15,000 bases of DNA from Actinidia chinensis (Eukaryota > Streptophyta > Magnoliopsida > Ericales > Actinidiaceae), in NCBI GenBank assembly GCA_009663005.1, contig VIGQ01002357.1:10001-25000 (forward strand), in the 5' to 3' direction. The stretch's first letter is position 1; each line of letters begins with the position of its first letter. The position numbers were made by a program, and so were the translations under genes. Of this stretch, positions 1 to 9,202 are shown in pieces. The notes under the pieces were generated by a model that was not told the origin of the DNA, ran no database searches, and saw only the letters and a program-made list of their open reading frames with translations.

Positions 1-1025
1 CATAACTGTGTGAAACGACCTAGACTCCTTCCTCTAATGACAAATTGGGTATTCACTTTCTTCTCTAAATTCAACATTTTGCTACTCACTCATCTCTTTC
101 CTCCAGATCAGAATGGCTTCCTTTAGCTCTCCCATGCCTATAGCTGATCCTCTTGTGCTTCTTCCTTCTTTCCTCCAATTTCCCGCTCTTTTTTTTCCTT
201 TGCCCCTCAATCGGGACAAGGAATCTCTATCAATGGGCCCCTCAGCTCAATCCTATGAAATCTAAGGATAATGGAATCCGCTTCTTTTAAAACAACTCTG
301 TCAAAATCCCGTCAAAGGTTATGAACCACTCTTGTCCGAAGCCTTATATGTGGTGGTCACAAGATAGAAACATGATACGGGTAAGTCAATGGCTTCCCAG
401 TGCCGATTGCCCACACAACTCGCCCTAAAAGCGACCTTCATGGATACTGTAACGTTTCAGAGGAAAGCATGGGAATGACAGACTAAAACAGAAATAGAAT
501 CAAATACTGTCCTTGAGGCGTGTCTTGTTACACTGCACCTCAACCGTCCTATTCGTCCCCCTCTAAAAGCAATTCTTGTGAAACTACTGCTAGTCCAGCA
601 TCCCAACATTCGGATGCGAACTCTGGGTTTTTTCCTCTCGGGGAATCTTGAAAATTTCAGTAAAAGTATCAGGGTCCGACCTTTAATTTCTTCCCCTCGC
701 CCCCACTTAAACACAATTTTTCTTTCCTTGCTCAGTCTCCAGTTCATGTTATGATGGTTTTGCCAGGGAACTCTTGGACAATGTTAGGACCGATTCGCCT
801 TAACTTTGCATTTATCCCCCCCTAATGGTAAAGTTTTGGACAAAACTAATGCCAGTGGTTTCTAAGGCAACTAGATTAAGCTTCCGCTCAATACTGCCCC
901 GTTACGAATCCAGACCTTATTGCACAGGTTTTCTGCATTTTTTTTCCGGTGAAACTAGAAGGCATCAGCATCCACCCTGCCTTCCTTTTGGACTTTGACC
1001 TTTTTATTGGACGCCCGTGTTCCAT
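1..1025 (-). pseudogene. Env-like ORF remnant of Athila-type element (partial, runs off left edge)
   Basis: This region lies downstream of integrase, where Athila-group elements carry a third ORF often called env-like; its function is not established. I chose the start at the ATG at 1025-1023 because a basic, Lys/Arg-rich N-terminus (MEHGRPIKRSKSKRK) follows it. The pieces then switch frame repeatedly. Recognisable parts are a stretch reading NWRLSKE..IVFKWGRGEEIK (about 745-670), a segment around IFKIPREE (about 655-630), an AIGTGKP block (about 400-370) and a GF...CFKRSGFH block (about 315-275). Their order resembles the plant 'putative transposon protein' domain found in Athila third ORFs. 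That comparison is from memory and should be tested by profile search. Frameshifts and stops are frequent, and the C-terminus is outside the window. It could instead be another plant transposon-associated ORF. Confidence 0.5.
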
Positions 1026-1460
1026 ATTTACCACATTTTCAGTTCCCCCTGCATACCCAACCAAGCAAAATACAAACACAAGTCACCACTATGCACTATT
1101 TAATGCAATGATATGTGCCTACAAATGGGTGTTTTCCAAGAGTGTCAATGGAACCTCTGTAAATCACCACGATGTGTGTGTTCTCCTGTAAACTAGAGTT
1201 CTAAACCAACATTCTTATTTAGCTCAAGTCCTCCAATCTTTAGTTACCCGACACACATGACGAATACAACATCCATTCCCTCACAAATCAATTGATTCTT
1301 TCAATGGGAACAATTCATCGAACACTTGACTGCACACACTAATCCTGGTTTGTTCAGGAAATTTTAACCATGAATTTCCTCTTCTTTTGTGTTCAACAAC
1401 CTTAAACAAGTCCCAACACTAATGGGAAAGGAAAATCATGATTGTGGTGTGTAGATGTTT

Positions 1461-1470
1461 GTATTTATAC
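1461..1470 (-). promoter_or_regulatory. TATA box candidate upstream of env-like region
   Basis: The minus strand reads GTATAAATAC, which contains a perfect plant TATAAATA core. It lies about 440 bases upstream of the proposed env-like ATG at 1025 and about 250 bases downstream of the palindrome cluster at 1720-1850. About 30 bases downstream is a C/A-rich stretch (CATCTACACACCACAATC) that would suit a start site. Chance occurrence in AT-rich DNA is possible. Confidence 0.35.
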
Positions 1471-1719
1471 ACATGTGAAACTTCGAACCTTTTTTTTTCG
1501 AAAAACCTAGGTTTCTAGGAATGGAATCCCTAAATTACACACTTCAAGTAAGAAATTCATGAATTTACTTGATTTTGATCCACCTAAGAGGAAAGTTTGA
1601 CACTTGAGACCTCCCCTTCAAATTGCTCAAGTTTTCTTCTCTTTCTCCTCCTTCTCTCGGATGTGCCCTGTTAAAGAAAGTGACTAAAAACTGCGACTTT
1701 TTCATTTAACAACCTCCTC

Positions 1720-1850
1720 TGGGCTCGCCGTTCGAACGCTCTAAGAGGCTTCGAACTCTGAGTGCAATTTGTTTCGACACTGAGTGCAATTTGTTTCACA
1801 TCAGCGTCCGCGCTCTAATAGGCTTCGAACGCTAAGTGCAATTTTTTTTT
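1720..1850. repeat. GCGTTCGAACGC-type palindrome cluster, pol/env spacer
   Basis: Within 130 bases there is one near-complete palindrome (CCGTTCGAACGCTC, about 1728-1741) and several decayed ones (GGCTTCGAACTCTG; GCGTCCGCGCTC; GGCTTCGAACGCTA). Three of them are followed by the trailing phrase GAGTGCAATTTG or AAGTGCAATTT. The same palindrome-plus-trailer combination forms the larger array in the 5' LTR at 11152-12008, so the two clusters are related. Confidence 0.75.
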
Positions 1851-2099
1851 GATTAACTAAATTATCATAAAATAACAATAAAAAAATTCTAAAAATAAAA
1901 ACAGACTAAATACTCCCCACTAGAGATGAGCATTCCTCCGAATGCGAACGAACACCACATAAAATCGAACGTTATATAAATAAACTTGACCTAACGCTCA
2001 TGTACAAACAATGACAAGACATTCTTGCAATAATCGAACTGCGGTGGATCATGTAGATCCACACACTCAACCTCTCTTTGTCTCCAGTTCAGATAAGCT

Positions 2100-3379
2100 T
2101 CAAACGATGCCCTTGACTTTAAACACACTTCCAATTTCTTTCCGGATTCCGTATTTCAATCCCCCTGAGATGAAATGACATGCAACTACAAAATGTCCGG
2201 ACCAACGACTTTGAAGTTTTCCCAAAAATAAATGCAACACGTAGTTTACAAAAGCACCTTTTGACCCACATTGAATGATTTGCGTACAATCATTGATCAT
2301 GCACAGATTTCATCTTGGCTTTTGAGATTTCTGGTGTTTCAATGCATCATTTCCGTATCTCTTCTAACTCATTTCATGGCCCAATGACTTAATGTCCCCG
2401 CCTACCTCAGACTCATGTTAATTGGGCGAATGGCCCAATACGCTTTGTGCTCATTTCAACAACCGGGAGATGACACGCTTTTTTCCTACATATCCTATAC
2501 GGAGAGGACCCTAAATGGTTTGTAATCAGTCTTATACGCCCATAATGCATCCACTAACCGCAAGACCAATCCTTTTTAGTTGGGGTTCACAGTTTTCTCA
2601 AGGACTTGTTGATTTCCCTATTTGCCAACGCAACTTGCCGCTTGGGTTTGAGGATGGTAAGGTGTGGCCACCTTATGAATCACTCCATATTTACGCATGA
2701 GGAGTCTTTGGGTCTATTACAAAAATTTTAGTCCCCATCGCTATACTAGCTCGGGGCATGCCAAATCTAGCAAAAATGTATTCCGTCAAAATTAACCACA
2801 CCAGCATGGTCATTGTACGACTTGGTATAGCTTCTACCCACTTGGATCGTAATCTATGGCCCTAGAAGGTATTAGATATCCACACGAATTAGAAAGGACC
2901 CATAAATCAATACCCAACAATCACAAGACCTCACGTATAATGATATGGAGAGGCATCATGTGCGCGTTTAGACGACTTCCTAACTGTTACATCTATTGCC
3001 AATGACGTTCAAAGCATGGACTCAGGACATGGGTGGGCCAATAAAAATCACTTTGCAAAAGTTTGGCCGAGTTTTACGTAAAAAAAATGTCACCCACATG
3101 CTTGTGAATGACCAACTCTAAAATGCTCTCACTCATCATTAGGAATGCACCGGCCGTATGATCTGATCAGGACAATACTTAATTAAAAAAATACGGATCT
3201 TCCCAAGAAAATACCTCACATGCCTAAAACTCTTTTTCCTACCTACTAACCAGTGTAAAGGAATTCTACTACCGGTGTGCCAAGTAATTGCATGTCTGCA
3301 AACCATGGTATGAGATTTGTATGAGTTGTGATTTGAAACAGTTGCTCATCAAGAAAAATACTCATTAATCGGAAGAGTG
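2100..3379 (-). pseudogene. Ty3/gypsy integrase (pol C-terminal part), broken
   Basis: Integrase joins element cDNA to host DNA. Reading right to left, this part has a tether continuing from RNase H with EQLFQITTHTN (about 3340-3305). The HHCC zinc-binding region follows (RCIPNDE, then SQACGGHF, about 3160-3080). In the catalytic core, the first Asp lies in a DFMGPF-type motif (2912-2893) and the second in an SDGG-type motif (about 2742-2733). HKVATPYHPQT is near 2670-2640 and LEKTVNP near 2600-2580. DALWAYKT (about 2550-2525), KAYWAI (about 2440-2420) and the C-terminal GKLQSRWSGHFVV of the GPY/F domain (about 2222-2184) follow, then a stop at 2102-2100. The frame changes many times. The third catalytic residue appears to be Ala instead of Glu. 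Motif wording fits the Athila/Tat branch. Confidence 0.9.
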
Positions 3380-3891
3380 TCCGTGTCCTTTCCCCATTAG
3401 TAGGGAAGCCTTTGACAAATGGTCAGCTACTACATTTTCGACCCCATTTCTTATCTGCTGATCTCAAATATTTAAATTCTTGTAGTAACAAAATCCACCT
3501 AATGAGTCATGGCTTTGCATCGGTTTACTAAAAGGTACTTTAGTGCGGAATGATCAGTATATATAATACAAGTGATCCTACCATATGACCTAAACTTATC
3601 GAGTGCAAGACCACACAAGTCATTCTTTTTTTTTTCGGTGGTGGTATAGTTCAATGGTCCATCATTAATTGTCTTGCCTAGCATAGTAGATGACAATGGG
3701 GTTTTCTTCTCTATCCTTTTGCCCCAAACATCTCCCCCTGCATAATCACTCCCTCGCATCCAAGACATCAGCTCAAAGGTAGATACCAATCCGGTGGATG
3801 AATAATTGGTGGGCGGTGGTGAGAAGACCCTTAAGTTTATCAAAGGCTCTTGACATGTGGTTGTCCACTCAAGGTACATCTAAGAAAGGCA
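3380..3891 (-). pseudogene. Ty3/gypsy RNase H domain of pol, broken
   Basis: RNase H removes the RNA strand from RNA:DNA hybrids during reverse transcription. The longest open stretch (3879-3499, 126 codons) contains FELMSW..GSDYAGG, corresponding to the usual first-Asp motif (CDASDYAVG) with inserted bases. It then has NYTTTEK with the conserved Glu, LALDKFRSY, and YTDHSALKYLL with the conserved Asp. The frame breaks just after the last motif, and decayed continuation (WILLLQEF-like, then LPTNGEDTDTL-like) is readable to about 3380. The domain lies directly between reverse transcriptase and integrase, the normal Ty3/gypsy order. Confidence 0.92.
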
Positions 3892-4879
3892 AAGTGACAC
3901 AAGGGTCTCGAGATACACTACAACCCCTTAATGAAGCGACAATAAAATCCGGCATGCCCTAAAAAATGATCTAATAGCTTTCCTACTTGGGATAGGTAGA
4001 TGTTGAATCAATTCGACTTTTGCTTTATCTACCTCTATCCCTTGCTAGACACAATATGCCCAAGAACTAAACTTGTGTTACCATAAATTACACTTCTCCC
4101 TAAACATTTAAAAAACCAAGTATTTTCTCAACACTCTTCAACCACTCTAAATGCGCTAAACTGATTCAAATATCCCCCATACACCGAGAAAATCGTCCAT
4201 GATACCTCAAGGATCTTTTCACCCATGTCCTAAAACTTGAAAGCATGCACTTTGCAAAAAGTGGCTAGTGCATTGTCATAGGCCGAAAGGCATTCTCCTA
4301 ATAGGCATAAGTGCGAAAGGCATGTTGACATGTGGTCTAATCTTGATCCTCTAAAGCACCTCAATCTATTGTACCCAGAGTACCCATCTAACAAACATAA
4401 TATGCTCGGCCCCAACACGCTCTAAAGACTTGATCTAAAAAGGGAGTGGAAAATGGTCTTTCCTATTAGCACATCCAACTTTTCCGTAATCGATGCACAT
4501 TCGCCAACCCGTTTGGAACTCTAGTTGGCACTAGCTCATTATGCTCATTCTTTACACCGTTAAAACCCCCCCCCCGACTTCTTAAGGAGCAACTTGGGTT
4601 GGACGCCCCACCCCCCTTAGATAAGAAATTGGGTATATGATACCCGCCTCAGAATTTCAGCACCTCTCCGCTCCTCTAACAAGAGCTCTTCATATTGGGG
4701 TTTAACTCCTTTGCATTTGACGACAGTTTAAACCCTTCTTCAAATAAATACCGATTTAGTGCACATGAGTGGATACCCGTGAAGATCCGCTATTGTCCAC
4801 CTAATGACTTTCTTATGCCTCTTACGTATTTTCATTCACAAATATTCCTCTTTTGCCTTCAGTTAGCTCTAGGATATAA
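3892..4879 (-). pseudogene. Ty3/gypsy reverse transcriptase of pol, broken
   Basis: The enzyme copies element RNA into DNA. Motifs in order from the right are TIADLHG and PLMCTK (about 4800-4770), NELVPTR (about 4545-4520), a CIDYRKL-type block (about 4500-4475) and LLDGYSGYN (4395-4369). A CPFGTYAFRRMPFGLCNAPATF-type stretch (about 4335-4250) is spread over three frames. The active-site box MDDF is at 4200-4189 with both Asp codons intact, followed by VYGG, LGHIVSSKGIEVDKAKVELI (about 4070-4010) and IRSF (about 3985). Frameshifts occur every 30-100 bases, so no enzyme can be made. A C homopolymer at 4566-4576 marks one disruption. Confidence 0.92.
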
Positions 4880-5290
4880 CAACAGTGTAAGACTCACATT
4901 CTCAAGAAAACAGCATACTTAAGAAGTGGTAGATGGCAGAGGTTTCTTTCGGAATTGGGTGGTTTTTTTTCTTCAAATGAGAAACAGGTTTTAACTACAC
5001 TTGGTGCAGAGGTGCAAACGTGGGGTCCCATACCCACATGCAAGACAGACTTCACTCTCTTTACCAACAATAATGCATCCCTAAAACTTAAACACTTTCG
5101 GATTCCAATTGGGCCATGGGGCTTCCTCCCAACAGAGCTTCTCTCAATCATCGAATCTTCCATGAACTCACGCTCCACATGCTCTTGAATGATGGACTCA
5201 ATACATTTATTTTCTCATTTGGTCTACCTTTTTTCTTCATTTGGGTTACCCACAGTGGAAAATTGTTTGTCTCCAACGTCATTTACCACA
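4880..5290 (-). pseudogene. Protease-reverse transcriptase linker of pol, broken
   Basis: This connects the protease and polymerase domains and has no enzymatic motif of its own. Recognisable pieces are NVIESIIQEHVEREFMEDS (5200-5145, partly in the open frame 5178-4894), an APW segment (about 5115), and a KPLPS..LKYAVFL block (about 4945-4905). That last block matches the conserved 'LPSHLKYAFL' phrase that precedes reverse transcriptase in Athila/Tat pol. The acidic spacing and wording favour the Athila branch. One open stretch of 94 codons survives. Confidence 0.8.
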
Positions 5291-5699
5291 TGGAAAGCTT
5301 CAAGTAATCCATGCCTGCAAATGAATAACGGCATTCGCCGTATCTAGGAATGGCTACCTAAGATGACAGGAAATGACGTTTAGACGACTCACATCGCCAA
5401 ATGAGTATCCAGCTATCAAATCTACCGGGTAGTACCACAGTCTCGACTTAAATACAACATCCTCAATGATAACCCCCGGACCCTTTAACAGAACGATCAC
5501 CACTCAAGTGTAACTCACTCAGCGTTGGTTTTTAGTTCTCCTAAACCTAGGTCTTTGTATACGGAATAACCCCTCAAACAAATTCACGCTAGAACCTAAA
5601 TCGGAGAAGTGCTCGATCAATCTACAACCCCCTATTATGCATGAAATAGTAGGACAAAACCGGGTTCCTTATACTTCGGCACAGTCCTTGCATTGGAGA
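5291..5699 (-). pseudogene. Ty3/gypsy aspartic protease domain, broken
   Basis: The retroviral-type aspartic protease matures the Gag-Pol polyprotein. The catalytic site reads DLGSSVNL (5602-5579), the plant Athila/Tat version of the D-[TS]-G triad, preceded by a RALL-type segment. Downstream are PYTK..LGLGELKPTL (about 5570-5530), DRSVK (about 5495), IIEDVVFKVET (about 5480-5450) and PVILG (5370-5356), the usual C-terminal ILGRPFL motif with the last residues altered, then TANAVI (about 5340). Stops and frameshifts interrupt it at several points. Confidence 0.85.
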
Positions 5700-6578
5700 A
5701 TCGCACTCTGACTCTCCTTCATCATTTGCCGTCCTCTTTACAATGCAAATCCTTTTTCATAGTACAACAATTTCTCTTTAAAAATTTGGGCATAAGAGGG
5801 AATCTATTTAATAGCATCTAAAACCTCGAATTTTTATTCGAACTTGTTTTTGAATAACATCATAATTTTCCGAATTTAAGTTTGCTTTACCTCACTTTTG
5901 GCCAATCTTTTGGGGAACGTGCTGTTTTAAATCCTCATAGGTTTCCACATTGGACACTTTTGTGCCCGGCTCAGAATCATTGCTCATGTTTCTTGCCCTT
6001 TGCTTCTTCCTTTCCTCCTCCTCTAAAACTTTCATCTCTCCTCTCACCACCTACTCCTTAGACTTTTTCTCCCCCCTTGAATTACCCTCGTGGGTGCAAT
6101 TGTTTATCAATTTCCCTAACCATTCTAGGGTCGTGATGGCCCCTGGACTTGTTCATGTGTTTCCTCAATGCAATTTGCATGCTTAGGATTTTGCTGAGGT
6201 TGGCGGGAAATCGCCCTTAGCATTTGTTGTGAAATTACAGACTCCAAGTATAGAATTCATTTTTCCCCAATTGTTGCTCAATACTTTGTGACCCTTTAGT
6301 GCGTCATCTCATTATCCTCATTCCTCCGATGTGGAGTTGATATTGGTGCCTGTTGTGGGACATGTGGTGAACACTTGTGGCGCAGAATATGGCATAGTTT
6401 TAATTGTGGTTTCTTGCTGCAGTCGGTGGTTAGGGTACGAATGTTGTGCTTGGTAGGGTTGTTGTTGTGATTGAAATTTTGAGATTTTGAGAAAAATTTT
6501 GCATGTTCCCGCTGGCCCCTCTGTCGCCACCCAAAGTTAGGATTATTTTCTCCAACCAGGTTATAATACGTAGTGGAG
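5700..6578 (-). pseudogene. Gag C-terminal part of Athila-type element (distal to the solo-LTR insertion)
   Basis: This is the continuation of gag beyond the inserted solo LTR. It opens with PYSTTYYNLVG..NNPNFGW (6578-6525), the conserved NDPYSNTYNPGWRNHPNF region of Athila/Tat gag. A Gln/Asn-rich segment follows (KFFSKSQNFNHNNNPTKHN, about 6500-6440). Next come a HANAIEETHEQVQ-like piece (about 6185-6140), a charged low-complexity stretch rich in Glu, Lys and Gly (about 6090-6000), FPKRLAKSE (5919-5893) and a VLDAIKQIPSYA block (about 5825-5785) that immediately precedes protease in this family. It is broken by frameshifts and stops. The longest open piece is 6625-6296, but its first 15 codons belong to the inserted LTR. 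Confidence 0.85.
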
Positions 6579-6583
6579 TAAGG
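6579..6583. repeat. Left target-site duplication of solo LTR
   Basis: TAAGG here matches TACGG at 8579-8583 in four of five bases. The pair brackets the inserted LTR, and removing the insert plus one copy restores the gag motif. Confidence 0.65.
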
Positions 6584-7187
6584 TGTAACGACCCCTCCCG
6601 ACCGCCCACTTGGTCCGCTCGACATCGAGCATCGTCACTTTGATTTTTTCTTCGAAAATTTTTCTTTTTAAAAAAAACTTTTTCGTTTCTTTTCTTTAAA
6701 AACTTTTCGTGTGCGGAGCGAAACATATAACTTTTTTTGGAATAATAAAATTCAATATAAAAAATTCATTCATTTGAAATACATTGCCCAGTAGACGGTA
6801 GAGAGACTGTACCTGTCTACATTCATACATACTTCATACAATTACTATTCAAAAAACCATCGACTTTCTAGTCCGGCTATCTACATCAATTCATTATTCT
6901 TATTACATAACATGGTTCTAATATGTTCTCTCCACTTGCTTTCCTTTATCACCTGCAATATTGTCAAAAAACAATATTCCTAAGCACATTTGCTTAGCGT
7001 ATAACCATAATCTCTAAGATAGGTTTTTATCCATACATATTCAAAACATAAAATACCATGGTAGACTGGAATATAACATACATAGCGTGAGAAAGATAGA
7101 TACCACATTTAATCTTTCACAATAACTTGTTCAAAATTCATGCTTGTACTTGATTTTGACTATATCCAGTCACAAAGTCTTGAAACA

Positions 7188-7275
7188 TACATATGCACTA
7201 TGACCTCCCGTCCTTAGTCGGGTTTGAATAACGTTATTTCCACACCCCCTTGAGGTCGGGGTAATGCTGGCCGTA
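7188..7275. other. Hairpin-forming block in solo LTR
   Basis: GACCTCCCG and CTTGAGGTCGGGG form the arms of an interrupted inverted repeat (about 7202-7261). Between them are a small hairpin (CCCG..CGGG) and the palindrome AATAACGTTATT. This is the most GC-rich stretch of an otherwise AT-rich LTR and lies in its R/U5 half. Confidence 0.5.
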
Positions 7276-7720
7276 CCTTCCCGAACGGTAGAAACATGAT
7301 GGTTACTAGCATATACTAAAAATCTTTTCAAAATATTCTCAATCTAAGGCATAGGATTTATTTGCATAGCATAAATGTTCATGCATATATTATAGCATCC
7401 AAAAGTAATTTTTCTACTTAGAGATTAAGGTTACTTACTTTGCTTGCTTGGGTATTTGTTCAACTCGCTCGTCTTGTTTCCTAGGCTACTCGGATCGATT
7501 CCTCAAATTGAAATTAAACAACAACAACAACATTATATATGAAGATCTGGACCCCATGATCATCATACTAAATTTAACATTGATCTGACATCATCTCAAC
7601 CGTTGATCTGTCACTCCCTATCTTCATGATCAAACTTACCACACCTATATTTTCTCTCATTCTTTCTCTCTCTCCTTCTCTTTCTTTCCCTCTTCCTCTT
7701 CCTTCATCCGAGATTCTTCC

Positions 7721-7740
7721 TCCCCTATTTACAGATTATA
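7721..7740 (-). promoter_or_regulatory. Core promoter candidate of solo LTR
   Basis: The minus strand reads TATAATCTGTAAATAGGGGA, a double TATA-like signal followed by a G run, in the style of plant LTR promoters. A purine-rich transcript start region (complement of the CT tract) follows. Its position, about 840 bases from the LTR's 5' end, fits a U3/R border. Confidence 0.4.
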
Positions 7741-7900
7741 AAGTATATTGATATATATAAATATTATATTTTTTTAGTTTTTTTTTTTTATTATTTTAAT
7801 TATTTTTTATTTTTTTATTTTTTTGATTTTTTTTTTTTATTTTTTTATTTTTTTTTTCTTTTTCTTTTTCTTTTCCTTTTCCTTTTCCTTTTCCTTTCGC
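7733..7900. repeat. T-rich low-complexity block ending in TTTTCC repeats
   Basis: Long T runs with scattered A (7765-7855) grade into a CTTTTC/TTTTCC hexamer series (about 7857-7895). It lies in the U3 half of the solo LTR. Confidence 0.9.
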
Positions 7901-8176
7901 GCCTCGGCCGCATGCATGCGACAAATTATATTTTCAGCCCCTCCAACTTCTAATTACATTATAATCAATCTCAATTTAAATGTCATCCTTTAATTTTCCC
8001 AAAAGTTACTAATCTTTCAATTTTAAACACCTTCGAAAACGAATTACTACCTTAAATTAAATCCTCTCTTCTCCTCTCAATCATTTTGTTTTTCCATCCC
8101 ATTTCTTTCTTTCTCATCCATCCTTTCCTTCTCTTTCTCACAACTTTCTTTCTTATTCAATACAATACCTATCTAC

Positions 8177-8177
<1 letters not shown>

Positions 8178-8211
<34 letters not shown>
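8178..8211. repeat. (TA)n microsatellite
   Basis: A nearly uninterrupted TA dinucleotide tract of about 34 bases in the U3 half of the solo LTR. Length polymorphism would be expected. Confidence 0.95.
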
Positions 8212-8578
8212 CATCATGCTTCTCTTTCCTTTTCTCTTTATTCTTTTCTTAAATAGAAAAGTAATTTTTTTTTTCTCCATTCTATCCATGTATCGTTCTT
8301 CCCTTTACATATATATAAACAACAAAAGGTCCCATGTGGCGAAAGTTGTTTTGTAATATACCACTTTAAGTTCCCTTCAACTTAAAAATATTTTCTTTAA
8401 TTTATCTCAAAAGTTATGAATCTTCAATTAAACTCCAAAATTACTTTACATTATCTACTTAATACTTAGAGACAAATTTATTAATTACATAACTTAACAT
8501 CTATATACATATTTCGTATTTATTGTATCTATTTTATATCTATTTGCTTAATTACTATTTTTAAAATTCGAATGTTAA

Positions 8579-8583
8579 TACGG
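8579..8583. repeat. Right target-site duplication of solo LTR
   Basis: TACGG, matching TAAGG at 6579-6583 with one substitution. On the minus strand it reads CCGTA, against CCTTA on the other side, which encodes the Pro-Tyr start of the interrupted gag motif. Confidence 0.65.
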
Positions 8584-9064
8584 ATTTACCCCCACATTTC
8601 CTTGAAAATTGATCCACCACATAAACTTGTCCACGTGCCTCTTTTACCCCTGCTACAATTGGACACACATCAGTGCAGTGGTCCATTGTATCAAACAATA
8701 CACACATAACTTGAAGACTCATTGTAGCTTGTAGGGCCTTAGCAGTGCTAAAGCCTTCCACTTATCTCGAAAGTGCGTGAGGTTTCGCAATAACTTCATC
8801 TTCATCCCCAATTTATAATTTTAACACTACATGCTATGTGGAAGGGGAAGGGAAGATAAGATTTATTCACATGTTAGGTCCGGTTACAGCCCAATCATTT
8901 GAAAGTTAGGCTAAGTAATCAAAATATAAATGCTGCTCAGGATTTTTTTCTGCGAAAACTTCCCGCACACATGGACTCGACCACATCTCTTGATGCCAGA
9001 CAAAAGTAATTGATTGTGTGCCATGGCGGGAAATTAGTGAAGCATGCATTTAGTAAGTCCTTGA

Positions 9065-9106
<42 letters not shown>

Positions 9107-9171
9107 TACCAAACTGAGAGGATGGCAGGGACGTAGTGCCGCAGTACGATTTTTCAGGGAAAAACTTTTTC

Positions 9172-9202
<31 letters not shown>

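Larger units (their letters stand above)
1026..2099 (-). other. Noncoding spacer between integrase and env-like region
   Basis: This stretch of about 1.07 kb begins after the integrase stop codon (2102-2100) and ends at the proposed env-like ATG. I see no credible coding frame in it. It contains a cluster of GCGTTCGAACGC-type motifs (1720-1850), an A/T-rich block (1840-1910), a short purine run (AGTGGGGAG on the minus strand, about 1925-1917) and a TATA box candidate (1470-1461). In Athila-type elements this is the usual place for an untranslated interval ahead of the third ORF. Confidence 0.6.
6584..8578 (-). mobile_element. Solo LTR, about 2.0 kb, probable chromovirus-type Ty3/gypsy
   Basis: The segment has no coding capacity and interrupts gag. 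On the plus strand it begins TGTAACGACCC, so on the minus strand it ends GGGTCGTTACA, a typical plant LTR end. The minus-strand start is TTAACATTCG, suggesting loss of the first TG. A minus-strand core-promoter-like sequence, TATAATCTGTAAATAGGGGA (7740-7721), separates an AT-rich U3 side (right) from R/U5 (left). It contains a CT-rich tract (7640-7720), a T/A-rich low-complexity block and a TA microsatellite. A single LTR with no internal region implies recombination between the two LTRs of a former full element. Assignment to the Tekay-like chromoviruses rests on overall style and is tentative. Confidence 0.75.

Noticed and set aside
457..747. 96-codon minus-strand open stretch as a host gene
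   Set aside because: It begins inside the env-like region and crosses from one readable frame of that region into others, so it is a fragment of the element, not a separate gene.
949..1191. 80-codon plus-strand open stretch
   Set aside because: It lies antisense to the env-like start region and spacer, shows no family resemblance, and starts within a low-information stretch.
1720..1930. Start of a 3' LTR directly after integrase
   Set aside because: It shares the palindrome motif and an ATTGCACTTA phrase with the 5' LTR. However, the LTR start (TGATTGGACTGCAT) is absent, and nothing in 1-1700 matches the rest of the 5' LTR (10189-11070), including its ACTTGCGGTAAGG end.
5950..6186. 78-codon plus-strand open stretch with hydrophobic residues
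   Set aside because: It is the antisense of the charged, purine-rich gag C-terminal stretch, which reads as hydrophobic residues on the opposite strand.
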